The translations under genes and the position numbers were made by a program. The notes under the pieces were generated by a model that saw only the letters and a list, made by a program, of their open reading frames with translations, had not been told where the DNA came from and made no database searches. Of a stretch of DNA of 61,282 bases, positions 24,651-33,021 are shown in pieces (within the stretch, counting starts at the first letter, position 1; each line of letters opens with the position of its first letter). The stretch is from QAMH01 sp964435565 (lineage in GTDB: Bacteria; Actinomycetota; Coriobacteriia; Coriobacteriales; QAMH01): the NCBI GenBank assembly GCA_964435565.1, contig CAYSZR010000004.1, positions 1 through 61,282 on the forward strand. The letters run 5' to 3'.

Positions 24651-26678
24651 GTGCACAATCGACCCGAATTTCCCAAGCGCGCCGTCGTGACGGCGGGTAT
24701 GCCCTATGGCAATAAAGGCCTCCATTTTGGCCACATAGCAGGCGTCTTCGTCCCTGCTGACGTGTACGCGCGCTTTTTACGCGACCGTATCGGCTCTCAG
24801 AACGTGTTGTTCGTGAGTGGTACCGATTGCTATGGATCGCCTATCAACGAAGGCTACCGCAAGCTCGTCGAGCAAGGTGGTTTCGATGGTTCCATCGGCG
24901 ATTATGTCCAGCGCAATCATGATGCACAGAAGAGCGCCTTGGATGCCTATGGCATTAGCCTCGACATTTACGAGGGAAGTGGCATCGGTCTTGCGGGTAA
25001 GAAGCAAGATGCGATGACGGATGCGTTCATCACACGGCTTTATGCAAACGGATGGCTCGAAAAGCGCAGTACGCCGCAATTCTATGACGAAACCGCCGGC
25101 ACATTTCTTAATGGACGTCAGGTTATCGGGCGTTGCCCGGTACAAGGCTGCAAATCGGAAAAGGCCTATGCAGATGAATGCGACCTGGGGCACCAATTCG
25201 ACCCGGTCGATCTTATCGCTCCCAAATCGGCGCTGACCGGCGAGACTCCGCAGATGCGCGATGTGACCAACTGGTATTTCAAGTTGCCGGCGTTTCGCGA
25301 ACTTATCGCAAAGCATGTCGAGCAGCTCGAGGCGCAAGAAGGCACGCGGCGCGTGCTCGTCGACGAAGTACGTTCATTCTTAGCGGCGCCCTGTATCTAT
25401 GTTCAAGAGACGTTTGCCGATGATTTTGCCGCACTTGCATCGAAATTGCCCGCGCATACGGTTACACCTGCTGAAAAGGGCAAATCGTCGTTCGTCGTCG
25501 AGTTTTCGACTATCGAAGATCGTGAGCGCGCTGTCGAGGTTATGCATGAGCAGGGCCTACGCCTGCGTACGGGCAAGACACTTGTTCCCTTCAGGCTGAC
25601 GGGAAATATCGAATGGGGCGTTAAGGCCCCCGTTCTTGACGGTACGCTTGAAGATGCCACTGTCTGGTGCTGGCCCGAATCTCTATGGGCGCCAATCGCA
25701 TTTACCCAGGCTGCGCTTGAAGAGTCTGGACGCGAGCCGGAACGCTGGCCTGAATGGTGGTGCAGCGACGATGCGCGCGTGTACCAGTTCATCGGTCAAG
25801 ATAACCTCTATTTCTATGGTGTTGCGCAAACGGCGCTTTGGCCTGCGACGCAGACGGGGCATGAGCCTCAAGTGGATGGTGCTGGCGATGAGCTGCGCCA
25901 GACAACGCTCGTCCCCAATTATCATATCCTGTTCATGGGAAAGAAGGCCTCGAGTTCGGGGGCCGTTAAGCCGCCCATGGCAGCTGAGCTGCTTGATTAT
26001 TACACGCCCGAGCAGCTGCGCGCTCATTGGGTTTCGCTTGGCCTAGGGGTAAAGCCTGCAAGCTTTTCTCCTAAACCTCTTGATCCCAATGCGAATGAGG
26101 CGGCACCCGATCCGGTTCTCAAGGAAAGCGCCTTGCTTACCAATATCTTCAATCGTATTGCGCGTTCATGTTTTTATACAGCGCAAAAGGCTTGCGATGG
26201 CGTTTTGCCGCTGGGTGGGCCAAGCGATGCGGTGCGTAAGGAATGCGAGCAGGCGGTGCTCGCATATGAAGAGCATATGCATCGTTTTGAGATGCATACG
26301 ATTATGGCGCAGATGGATGAGTTTTTGCGGGCTATCAATAAGTGGTGGGCACGTGAAAGTCGTGCTGCTCTTGCAGAAGACGCGCCTGATGGCGCCGCAG
26401 AAGCGCTTTTACGCGACGCGTTCTATTATCTGAAATGCGCGATGCTGCTTATGCACCCGATTGTTCCGCATGGTTGCGAGCTTATCTTCGAATATCTTGG
26501 CATCGAAGCGAAACCGGGCACGACCGAAGCGTGCGCCGGGTTCTTCAGATGGGATCATGTCTTCGAGTCCATCGATTTCTGGTCGAACGATTCCGAACGC
26601 GAGGCTGGCGCGTTTAGGTTGAAAGAATTACCCCCGCGTTTCGATTTTTTCGAAAAGCACCCAAGCCAGTACCAATAG
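24651..26678 (+). CDS. metG: Methionyl-tRNA synthetase-like class I tRNA ligase with atypical KMSKS loop
   Basis: This 675-residue class I synthetase is of the MetRS group. The HIGH motif appears as HFGH (residues 25-28) in AGMPYGNKGLHFGHIAG. A cysteine-rich connective peptide (CPVQGCKSEKAYADEC) follows, then MetRS-like WCWPESLWAPIAF and VYQFIGQDNLYFYGV. The expected KMSKS loop reads K432-A-S-S-S436, so the second catalytic lysine is replaced by serine. Bacterial-type anticodon-binding helices follow; no tRNA-binding EMAP-like tail is seen. The GTG at 24651 follows GAGGAAAGG with a 6-base spacer. It may be the cell's MetRS, or a paralog with reduced or different activity. The family is secure; the activity is less so. 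Confidence 0.8.
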   Translation: MHNRPEFPKRAVVTAGMPYGNKGLHFGHIAGVFVPADVYARFLRDRIGSQNVLFVSGTDCYGSPINEGYRKLVEQGGFDGSIGDYVQRNHDAQKSALDAYGISLDIYEGSGIGLAGKKQDAMTDAFITRLYANGWLEKRSTPQFYDETAGTFLNGRQVIGRCPVQGCKSEKAYADECDLGHQFDPVDLIAPKSALTGETPQMRDVTNWYFKLPAFRELIAKHVEQLEAQEGTRRVLVDEVRSFLAAPCIYVQETFADDFAALASKLPAHTVTPAEKGKSSFVVEFSTIEDRERAVEVMHEQGLRLRTGKTLVPFRLTGNIEWGVKAPVLDGTLEDATVWCWPESLWAPIAFTQAALEESGREPERWPEWWCSDDARVYQFIGQDNLYFYGVAQTALWPATQTGHEPQVDGAGDELRQTTLVPNYHILFMGKKASSSGAVKPPMAAELLDYYTPEQLRAHWVSLGLGVKPASFSPKPLDPNANEAAPDPVLKESALLTNIFNRIARSCFYTAQKACDGVLPLGGPSDAVRKECEQAVLAYEEHMHRFEMHTIMAQMDEFLRAINKWWARESRAALAEDAPDGAAEALLRDAFYYLKCAMLLMHPIVPHGCELIFEYLGIEAKPGTTEACAGFFRWDHVFESIDFWSNDSEREAGAFRLKELPPRFDFFEKHPSQYQ

Positions 26679-26690
26679 GCTTGTCGTATA

Positions 26691-26749
26691 CCCATTTGCA
26701 ATTAAAGGTGCCATTTGCAATTAAAGGTAGCCTTTATTTGCAAATGGGT
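26691..26749 (+). repeat. GTAG-type palindromic repeat with duplicated left arm
   Basis: A left arm CCATTTGCAATTAAAGGTG is immediately followed by a full element, CCATTTGCAATTAAAGG-TAG-CCTTTATTTGCAAATGG. The outer arms CCCATTTGCA and TGCAAATGGG pair. It begins 12 bp after the MetRS stop and ends about 38 bp before tRNA-Leu. The same left-arm duplication is seen at 57464-57515. Confidence 0.85.
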
Positions 26750-26787
26750 ACTTATTGCGAAACCTTGTGGCATAATAGCTGACGCGT

Positions 26788-26872
26788 GCCCGAGTGACGG
26801 AATGGCAGACGTGACGGTCTCAAAAACCGTTGTCCTCTGGGCGTGTGGGTTCGACTCCCACCTCGGGCACCA
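26788..26872 (+). tRNA. tRNA-Leu (anticodon CAA)
   Basis: This is a complete type II tRNA. The acceptor stem is GCCCGAG (26788-26794) with CTCGGGC (26862-26868). The anticodon stem ACGGT/ACCGT encloses loop CTCAAAA with anticodon CAA at 26821-26823. A long variable arm (TGTCCTCTGGGCGTG) and T-arm TGGGTTCGACTCCCA follow. The 3' ACCA is encoded. It reads UUG leucine codons. Confidence 0.96.
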
Positions 26873-27214
26873 ATTTCTGACTTGCGAAACCTGGACTATC
26901 CCTGTGTAACCGGCGCACTCTTGCGGATCGTACACAGTGTCTATCCTCTAGCGGTCCTTTTTTGAATCCTGGCTTGATGAAAAATTCATATGACTGGAAC
27001 TATGCTCGGTGAAAAGCGCCGATGCCATAGAATCGTGTTGCTGATTAAGCAGATTAGATAATCCTATTATTGCGATGTATTTGCTGGTAGATTAGTTATG
27101 CAACTGGCGGTTGACAGATTTCAAACCTGAATTGGTGGCATGCAACCGGCGCAGAACGTAGGGTTTAGCCATCGTTAACGACCAAATAGCAAGCACGACG
27201 GAAAAGGATTGAAA
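26873..27214. other. Intergenic stretch with no recognised gene
   Basis: These 342 bp between tRNA-Leu and the XRE-type regulator hold no credible coding frame. A weak dyad TGTGTA...TACACA (about 26901-26938) and a T-run at 26952-26957 might end the tRNA transcript. TTGACA at 27111-27116 could be a -35 box, but no good -10 follows at 16-18 bp. Nothing else is supported. Confidence 0.5.
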
Positions 27215-28261
27215 ATGATACTGGCAGAAAAAATCATGAGCCTGCGCAAGCGCATGGGATGGTCACAAGAAGAGCTTGCGCGCAAGCTTGGCGTATCGCG
27301 CCAGTCGGTTTCCAAATGGGAAGCGTCAAATGCTATGCCCGATGTGAATAAGATTGTACAGATGGGCGATTTGTTTGGCGTAAGTATCGATTATCTTTTG
27401 AAGGATAGTGTGGACGACGAGCAGGCAATGCCCTTTATCGAGTCTGGTCCTGAGGATGCCGACGATGTCACGACGACGGCTTTTACCACGACGCCGCATG
27501 CTGTCCGGCAGGTGCCGATGGAGGAGGCCAGCGAATACATGGACCTTTCGCAGAGGCTATCTTCCAGTATCGCTGCTGCTGTCATGTTATGTATATGGTC
27601 ACCGGTCTTGTTGGTTGCCCTTGCTGGATTGTCGGAAAACGCTGGCCTTGGAATCAGCGCCGATTTCGCTGCGGGTGTGGGCGTGATCGTTTTGCTGGTC
27701 CTTGTTGCGATTGCGGTCTTCATCTTTATCTCGCACGCAACGCAGCTGAAGAAATACGAATATCTGGAACAAGAGCGTATCGAGCTCCAGTATGGCGTGG
27801 AGGCTGTGGTTATACGCAAAAGAGATGCATTTGCAAACACGTTCAGACTGAGCATGGCAATCGGTGTCGCGCTTATTATTTTGGGGGTTATTCCGGTTAT
27901 CGCGACAGCGCTTTTCCTTGAAGACGGTGGCTTTGCAGCAGTCTCGGTATCTTTTCTGCTCCTGATTGTCGGATTTGGTGTTTTTCTGTTCGTGAAGTGC
28001 GCCGTGGTGCAGTCGAGCTATGATAAGTTGCTGCAGGTTGAAGATTACACACCTGAAAACAAAGCTGCCAGCAAGAAGCTGTCGTGGTTTTCGAGTACGT
28101 TTTGGCTCTGTGTCGCGGCGATTTTCCTTGGCTATGGTTTTGTGACTAGAAGTTGGGAAACCGCTTGGATTGTCTGGCCAGTCGCAGGTGTTCTCTTTGC
28201 GGCGGTTTTCGTACCGCTTAAAGCGTATGCGAAATCCAAGCAGCGAGAACCCCAACGTTGA
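27215..28261 (+). CDS. XRE-family HTH protein with six-helix membrane domain
   Basis: This 348-residue protein has an N-terminal Cro/C1-type helix-turn-helix (residues 3-60: RKRMGWSQEELARKLGVSRQ, SVSKWEASNAMPDVNKI). A linker follows, then about six hydrophobic helices in the C-terminal two thirds. This layout is common in Firmicutes and Coriobacteriia for membrane-bound regulators that probably sense envelope or membrane signals. The ATG at 27215 follows AAAAGGA; a TTG at 27209 is too close to that site. It is monocistronic by appearance. Its targets are unknown; autoregulation would be expected. Confidence 0.85.
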   Translation: MILAEKIMSLRKRMGWSQEELARKLGVSRQSVSKWEASNAMPDVNKIVQMGDLFGVSIDYLLKDSVDDEQAMPFIESGPEDADDVTTTAFTTTPHAVRQVPMEEASEYMDLSQRLSSSIAAAVMLCIWSPVLLVALAGLSENAGLGISADFAAGVGVIVLLVLVAIAVFIFISHATQLKKYEYLEQERIELQYGVEAVVIRKRDAFANTFRLSMAIGVALIILGVIPVIATALFLEDGGFAAVSVSFLLLIVGFGVFLFVKCAVVQSSYDKLLQVEDYTPENKAASKKLSWFSSTFWLCVAAIFLGYGFVTRSWETAWIVWPVAGVLFAAVFVPLKAYAKSKQREPQR

Positions 28262-28439
28262 GCATATGGGCTTTGATTACATGGGCAATGCGAAGAATCG
28301 GACGGCGGACTTACTGTGCCCCAAAAAAGGAAATGCCCCCGTTCGGGAGGCAAATGTACTCGCATCTCCTCTATTTTCGCACCTAAGGGATTTAAGTCAA
28401 GACTGTTTCTTTTATATAGAGAGGGTATATTAGGTTATG
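28262..28439. other. Intergenic stretch after the XRE gene
   Basis: These 178 bp hold a small C/G-rich hairpin, GCCCCCG-ttc-GGGAGGC (about 28333-28350), that could end the XRE transcript although no T-run follows. The AT-rich stretch ending GGTATATTAGG (about 28423-28433) is a plausible promoter -10 region for the structured leader that follows. No gene is supported. Confidence 0.4.
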
Positions 28440-28608
28440 CTTCATCCTCTGAACCGGCGCTATTGCGATGGACCGATGGCAATATTATGGGATCCCGAGA
28501 TCCTGAGCCGGAAAGGTATCCCCCGTCATTACGGTGGGGAAGCTGGAAAGCTCAGTGGGGGAGCCCACCTTTTAGGGTGGGTTCATCCTTCCGGCAGGGG
28601 ATGAGGTT
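28440..28608 (+). promoter_or_regulatory. Structured 5' leader of the moaE-like gene, possible riboswitch
   Basis: This leader contains several stable helices: ATTGC/GCAAT and GGATC/GATCC hairpins, CCCCCGtcattaCGGtGGGG, and CCCACCttttaGGGTGGG. The segment GCCGGAAAGG (28507-28516) can pair either with upstream CCGGC (28454-28458) or with downstream CCTTCCGG (28587-28594), but not both. An intrinsic terminator follows at once, before the gene. This is the layout of a transcriptional riboswitch or attenuator. A link to molybdenum or tungsten cofactor is suggested only by the downstream gene. I could not match it to a known class. Confidence 0.55.
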
Positions 28609-28640
28609 TAAAAGGGGCCGCTTACGCGGCCTCTTTTGTT
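28609..28640 (+). terminator. Intrinsic terminator in the moaE-like leader
   Basis: AAAAGGGGCCGC-ttac-GCGGCCTCTTTT-GTTT forms a stem of about 12 bp with a U-rich end. It lies 24 bp upstream of the start codon at 28664, after the structured leader. It therefore probably acts as an attenuator, not as the end of the previous gene. Confidence 0.8.
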
Positions 28641-28663
28641 TGGACATTTTGACAGGAGGACAT

Positions 28664-29056
28664 ATGAAAGAATCGCCATCGATAGACGCCTGGCTGGCCG
28701 AGGCAAAAGCCGATGAAACCGCTTCTCGATGCGGCATGTATCTTGCGCACAACGGCGTCGTCCGTGAATTGCCCAAGAAGCTCGTACGCGAGGGAATCGA
28801 TGATGGCACCAAGGTCACGGGAATGAATTTCAGCTATGACCATGAGGCAGTCGAGCTGGCGCGAAAAGAGGCATTGACCTGGGATGGCATCGAATATGTC
28901 CGTGTTTGGCTTAACGAAGGTATGCTTCAGGTTGGCGACGATATCATGTATGTGTTCATTGGCGGCGACATTCGTCCGCATGTGATCGATGCGTTGCAAA
29001 ATCTTGTCGGAAAAATCAAGAACGAACTTGTGCAAGAGATAGAAATCGCAGAATAA
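28664..29056 (+). CDS. MoaE-like molybdopterin synthase catalytic subunit
   Basis: This 130-residue protein resembles MoaE, which adds sulfur to precursor Z with MoaD to make molybdopterin. The GMYLAHNGVVRE motif (residues 24-35) and the VRVWLNEGMLQVGDDIMYVFIGGDIRP segment (residues 84-110) fit the MoaE fold. Then comes ALQNLVGKIKNELVQEIE. It is near the lower size limit for MoaE, and the catalytic lysines of E. coli MoaE are not certain here. Lys119 and Lys121 in GKIKNE are candidates. AGGAGG lies upstream of the ATG. It stands alone behind an attenuator-like leader. It would support the molybdenum enzyme at 158-2854. Confidence 0.7.
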   Translation: MKESPSIDAWLAEAKADETASRCGMYLAHNGVVRELPKKLVREGIDDGTKVTGMNFSYDHEAVELARKEALTWDGIEYVRVWLNEGMLQVGDDIMYVFIGGDIRPHVIDALQNLVGKIKNELVQEIEIAE

Positions 29057-29100
29057 TATGCATTTTTTCAAATGTGGGGAAATTTATCTTCACATTTCTC

Positions 29101-29154
29101 TTGTGGCTTTTCGTTCGTTACCCTAAAATAATAACTTGCGTACGTTGGTACGCA
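29101..29154 (+). promoter_or_regulatory. Promoter and leader hairpin of the cold-shock gene
   Basis: TTGTGG (29101-29106), a 17 bp spacer and TAAAAT (29124-29129) make a good sigma-70 promoter. Transcription from it would begin just before the hairpin TGCGTAC-gttg-GTACGCA (29137-29154). That gives a leader of about 100 nt, as usual for cspA-type genes regulated through their 5' UTR. Confidence 0.6.
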
Positions 29155-29235
29155 AAGTTTTAAGCGTACGGCAGGCTTGGCCGTCTGGTGTGCGTGTATT
29201 AGTGCCCAATTGGGCTCAAGCGAAAGGCGTTACAA

Positions 29236-29439
29236 ATGGCTGAAGGTACGGTTAAGTGGTTTAATCCTGATAAGGGCTACGGCTTCATTTCTCGTGAGGA
29301 TGGCGACGATCTGTTCGTCCATTTCTCTGAAATCAAGATGGATGGCTTCAAGTCTCTTGACGAAGGCGAGAAGGTCAACTTCGAGGTGACGACGGGTCAG
29401 AACGGTAAGCTGCAGGCAAGCAACGTCACCAAGGCGTAG
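29236..29439 (+). CDS. CspA-family cold-shock protein
   Basis: This 67-residue protein is a single cold-shock domain that binds single-stranded RNA and DNA and acts as an RNA chaperone. RNP1 (KGYGFIS) and RNP2 (LFVHFSEI) are intact, and the length is standard for bacterial Csp proteins. AAAGGCG precedes the ATG. It has a structured leader and its own terminator, so it is monocistronic. Confidence 0.96.
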   Translation: MAEGTVKWFNPDKGYGFISREDGDDLFVHFSEIKMDGFKSLDEGEKVNFEVTTGQNGKLQASNVTKA

Positions 29440-29461
29440 TTCTTTAAACATATCGCTGACG

Positions 29462-29496
29462 AAAAAGGGACCCGCCTTGTGCGGGCCCTTTTTTGT
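29462..29496 (+). terminator. Rho-independent terminator of the cold-shock gene
   Basis: AAAAAGGGACCCGC-cttgt-GCGGGCCCTTTTTT is a textbook stem and T-run 23 bp after the csp stop codon. Confidence 0.92.
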
Positions 29497-29542
29497 CCAA
29501 AACTAGTGCGTTCAGGTTTCCTGGGTCATCTAACCCAGCGTG

Positions 29543-30208
29543 TTATAGCTGATTTCGCTGCGTGTAAAGACCTTCCGCAGCGGTAAGGATCATTGCGGTA
29601 TGGCGCAGGTGTTTTTCCTGCTCTCGCCGCTCTTTGGCTGTCGCCCTCTCTGCGGCGGCTTCGGCAATCGAAAAACGGCATCCACAGTAGTTCTGACGAT
29701 ACATTCCGAGTTCATGACTGCGTGACGTAGTCTGCGGATAGCAATCGCGAAAGTCACGTCCCAGCGCCTGCAGGCCATGACGGCTTGCGGCTTCTTCGAG
29801 CTCTTGCAAGATAACGTCGGTGAATTGATAGGGGCTAATGGTAAGCGTTGTCGAAATCGCATCGAATCCGCGTTCGCACGCCATGCGCGCCGTGCGTTCA
29901 AGGCGCATTCTATAACAGGCACGGCAGCGGTTTTCGCGATCGGTGCCATATGCCCCTACTTCGCGTTCCCATGTATCTGGGTCATAGGCGCCTTTGATAA
30001 GCTCGAGGCCCTGGGGCTTAGTGACATGTTCTTCGAGCGTTTCGAGCCGATGCTCGTATTCGCCTTGTGGATGGATATTGGGATTACTGTAATAGATGGC
30101 GGTATCGATGCCTTCTTGGGCGAAGATGCGCGTAGGTTCAAGCGAACAAGGCCCGCAGCAGGCATGCACGAGCATGCGTAAGGCGGGCTTTTTCGCATCG
30201 CTAGACAT
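29543..30208 (-). CDS. queH: Epoxyqueuosine reductase QueH
   Basis: This protein of about 221 residues reduces epoxyqueuosine to queuosine in tRNA, the last step of the pathway, and replaces the unrelated QueG. Signature cysteines are present: HACCGPCS near the N-terminus, ENRCRACYRMRLERTA in the middle and YCGCRFS near residue 180. They hold an Fe-S cluster and a second metal. The ATG at 30208 overlaps the stop of the upstream gene by 8 bp; a TTG at 30223 would lengthen it. It is divergent from queA and tgt, which encode the two preceding steps, so the locus covers the end of queuosine synthesis. Confidence 0.93.
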   Translation of the reverse strand: MSSDAKKPALRMLVHACCGPCSLEPTRIFAQEGIDTAIYYSNPNIHPQGEYEHRLETLEEHVTKPQGLELIKGAYDPDTWEREVGAYGTDRENRCRACYRMRLERTARMACERGFDAISTTLTISPYQFTDVILQELEEAASRHGLQALGRDFRDCYPQTTSRSHELGMYRQNYCGCRFSIAEAAAERATAKERREQEKHLRHTAMILTAAEGLYTQRNQL

Positions 30209-30617
30209 TGAGGATACTCGCAAGTTTGATCTTCGCTTCCGTTTCGCTCATCTTGCCAGATTGAACGGCTGCTGCGATAGATTGTATCTCGTCGGCATTG
30301 CCTTCGTTTTTCTGGATGAAGCTGTTGACCTGCGTTGGGCTGCTCGTGTCAACGCCGAGTTCTTCGGCGATGCTCACGGCCTGGCTTGCCTGGCTTGAAC
30401 TCAGGCCGTATTCTTCGGTAAGCATGCTAACCGTACTGGACGACGCAGCCGAGCTGGTAGAAGTCGTGGTGGTATTCTGACCTGCGACCTTGGCGATACT
30501 TTTTCCCATCACGGCAAGGGGCGCTGTGTGCCCTGTTGCGTACGAATACACGAAAAACAGTGTGAACGCGATGCATAGAATCGATATGACGACAAATAAT
30601 CCTTTGAGAATCTTCAA
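30201..30617 (-). CDS. Small membrane-anchored protein of unknown function overlapping queH
   Basis: This protein of about 138 residues has one N-terminal membrane helix (residues 4-30: LKGLFVVISILCIAFTLFFV), a Ser/Thr-rich linker (TTTTSTSSAASSS) and a helical C-terminal half with two similar helix-hairpin segments (SQASQAVSIAEELGV and MSETEAKIKLASIL). I do not recognise a family. The start is probably the TTG at 30617, because GGAG lies six bases before it; a TTG at 30629 is also possible. Its 3' end overlaps queH by 8 bp, so the two are likely co-translated, but no functional link to queuosine is known. Confidence 0.7.
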   Translation of the reverse strand: MKILKGLFVVISILCIAFTLFFVYSYATGHTAPLAVMGKSIAKVAGQNTTTTSTSSAASSSTVSMLTEEYGLSSSQASQAVSIAEELGVDTSSPTQVNSFIQKNEGNADEIQSIAAAVQSGKMSETEAKIKLASILNV

Positions 30618-30689
30618 TGACAACTCCAAATTCCATGTTCCATGTGGTATCGAATGTTAGTATATTCTGCACGCAATTTTGGAGTACAG

Positions 30690-31751
30690 ATGAAGACTGA
30701 CGATTTTGATTACGATTTACCCGAAAAGTTCATAGCTCAAGTTCCGGCAACGCCGCGTGATTCATGCAAGCTCATGGTCGTGCAGAGGGGCGGAGCTTTG
30801 GAGCATCGCAGGTTCTATGACATAAAGGAATATCTACGACCTGGCGATTTGCTGGTTGTAAATGAAACGAGGGTTCTCCCTGCGCGTCTTTTGGGAAAGA
30901 AAAAGGGCACGGGCGGTCATGTCGAGACGCTGTTGCTCGATAAAGTTGCTGGCGCCCCGTGCACGAACGAAGAGCAGACGTGGAATTGTCTGGTTAAACC
31001 GGGTAAGCGTCTTAAGGTTGGCAGCCAGGTTGTCTATGAGGCAGATGGTGTCTGCCTTTTAGAGGGCGAGATCTTGAGCATCGACCCTGGGAATGGAAGC
31101 AGAGCGGTGCGTTTCAGCGTCGAGCCCGGCAAGGATGTCGATGCCGCATTCCATGCAATCGGGCACACGCCGCTTCCGCCCTATATAAAAGACTACACCG
31201 GAGACGAAGAGCTCTATCAGACTGTGTATGCCCGTGATGAGCGAAGTGCTGCTGCTCCAACGGCCGGTTTGCACTTCACGCGCGAGCTGCTCGAGAGTTT
31301 GCAGGCGGCTGGCGTGGGATTGGCAACGGTTGATCTTGAAGTGGGACTCGATACGTTCAGGATCGTGGGGGAAGACGATCCGCTCGATCATCAAATGCAT
31401 ACCGAGCTCTACACCGTACCGCCCGAGACGGTTAAAGCCATTCAGACGACCAAGCAAAATGGGGGACGTGTTATCGCCGTTGGAACGACTTCGGTGCGTT
31501 CGCTCGAAAGCGCGGCAGCGCAAGGCGAACTGGGCGCATGCACGCGCGAGGCGACGAGTCTCTATATCTTGCCGGGATACGAGTTCAGGGTATGTGACGC
31601 TATCATCACGAATTTCCATGTGCCACGCAGCACGCTTATGATGCTGGTGAGCGCGTTTGCCGGTCGTGATGCGATTATGAATGCATATGAAGAAGCAAAA
31701 GAACATGATTACCGTTTCTTCAGTTTTGGCGATGCGATGTTGCTGCTCTAA
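30690..31751 (+). CDS. queA: S-adenosylmethionine:tRNA ribosyltransferase-isomerase
   Basis: This 353-residue enzyme transfers and isomerises the ribosyl group of SAM onto preQ1 in tRNA, forming epoxyqueuosine. QueA signatures are present: DFDYDLPEKFIAQ at the N-terminus, GDLLVVNETRVLPARL, SAAAPTAGLHFTRELL and VGTTSVRSLESAA. The ATG at 30690 follows GGAG with a 6-base spacer. tgt follows after 52 bp on the same strand, and queH is divergent. Confidence 0.97.
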   Translation: MKTDDFDYDLPEKFIAQVPATPRDSCKLMVVQRGGALEHRRFYDIKEYLRPGDLLVVNETRVLPARLLGKKKGTGGHVETLLLDKVAGAPCTNEEQTWNCLVKPGKRLKVGSQVVYEADGVCLLEGEILSIDPGNGSRAVRFSVEPGKDVDAAFHAIGHTPLPPYIKDYTGDEELYQTVYARDERSAAAPTAGLHFTRELLESLQAAGVGLATVDLEVGLDTFRIVGEDDPLDHQMHTELYTVPPETVKAIQTTKQNGGRVIAVGTTSVRSLESAAAQGELGACTREATSLYILPGYEFRVCDAIITNFHVPRSTLMMLVSAFAGRDAIMNAYEEAKEHDYRFFSFGDAMLLL

Positions 31752-31803
31752 TAGCAGGCTCGATACGTGAAGCCAGTCTTGTCGTCTCATTGAAAGGATG
31801 ACG

Positions 31804-32919
31804 ATGTTCGAGTTCGATTTAATGGCCGAAGATAGCCGCAGTGCTGCGCGAAGAGGTTGTTTTCACACGCCACATGGTGATATTCAGACCCCTATCTTCA
31901 TGCCCGTAGGCACGCAGGCGACGGTAAAGGGTATTACCAATCAGCAGCTCGAGGACCTTGATGCGCAGATCATCCTTGCGAATACATATCATCTATACCT
32001 GCGTCCGGGCACTGAAATCATCGAAGAGGCCGGCGGAGTGCATGGTTTCATGAATTGGAACCATCCTGTCCTTACCGATAGCGGCGGGTTTCAAATCTTC
32101 TCGTTGGCAGATACCCTCAAACTCGATGCTGATGGCGTGAACTTTCGCTCGATTGTCGATGGCAGCAAGCACCGATGGACGCCCGAGGACAATATGCGCG
32201 TGCAAGAGGCGATCGGCGCCGACATCATCATGCAGCTCGATCAATGCACGCAATACCCTGCTCCGAAAGAGGACGTCGCGCAGGCCGTCGAGCGCTCCGC
32301 ACAGTGGGCGGCACGTTGCAAAGCCGCTCACACACGCGAGGACCAGGCGCTTTTCGGCATCGTTCAAGGCGGGGTCTTTGAAGATCTGCGCCAAGAGAGT
32401 GCCCAACGGGTAGCCGAGCTCGATTTACCCGGTTACGGCATTGGTGGATATTCGGTCGGAGAAGATCACGAGCTCATGCTGGCGCAGCTTGAGGCTGTAA
32501 CCAGAGCATTGCCTGCCAATAAGCCACGCTATCTTATGGGTGTGGGCAATCCCACCACACTCGTACGCGCCGTTGCCCGTGGAGTCGATATGTTCGATTG
32601 CGTGCTGCCCACGCGTACCGCTCGCATGGGAACAGCGTTTTCGAGCACGGGCAGAATGAATATGCGGAATGCCAAGTATGCCCATGATCTTGGCCCGCTT
32701 GACGAACAATGTTCGTGCCCGACATGCCGCAATCATTCGCGCGCGTATATTAGGCATCTGGTCAAGATGGATGAGATGCTCGGTGGTATCTTGCTCTCGA
32801 TACATAACCTGCATTTTCTGCTGGATCTTATGCGTCGTGCGCGAAAGGCCGTCGAGGCAGACGAATATGCCGCGTTCGAACGTGCCTGGATGCAAGGTCC
32901 TGGCGCAGATGATTATTAG
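31804..32919 (+). CDS. tgt: Queuine/preQ1 tRNA-guanine transglycosylase
   Basis: This 371-residue enzyme exchanges guanine 34 of Asp, Asn, His and Tyr tRNAs for preQ1. The nucleophile and catalytic aspartates lie in LTDSGGFQIFSL and GVDMFDCVLPTRTARMG. The zinc site CSCPTCRNHSRAYIRH is present. I chose the ATG at 31804, six bases after AAAGG; an ATG at 31798 directly abuts that site. It is in an operon with queA. Upstream queC, D, E and F genes are not in the window, so preQ1 may be scavenged or made elsewhere. Confidence 0.97.
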   Translation: MFEFDLMAEDSRSAARRGCFHTPHGDIQTPIFMPVGTQATVKGITNQQLEDLDAQIILANTYHLYLRPGTEIIEEAGGVHGFMNWNHPVLTDSGGFQIFSLADTLKLDADGVNFRSIVDGSKHRWTPEDNMRVQEAIGADIIMQLDQCTQYPAPKEDVAQAVERSAQWAARCKAAHTREDQALFGIVQGGVFEDLRQESAQRVAELDLPGYGIGGYSVGEDHELMLAQLEAVTRALPANKPRYLMGVGNPTTLVRAVARGVDMFDCVLPTRTARMGTAFSSTGRMNMRNAKYAHDLGPLDEQCSCPTCRNHSRAYIRHLVKMDEMLGGILLSIHNLHFLLDLMRRARKAVEADEYAAFERAWMQGPGADDY

Positions 32920-33021
32920 GATATGCGCCGGAGGTGAAAGTCGCCTCATATCACGCATGAACTCGAACGGGTATTTGGTAAGCTGTGAAGCATAGAGCTG
33001 CAAATGATGAGGAGCCAAGGT

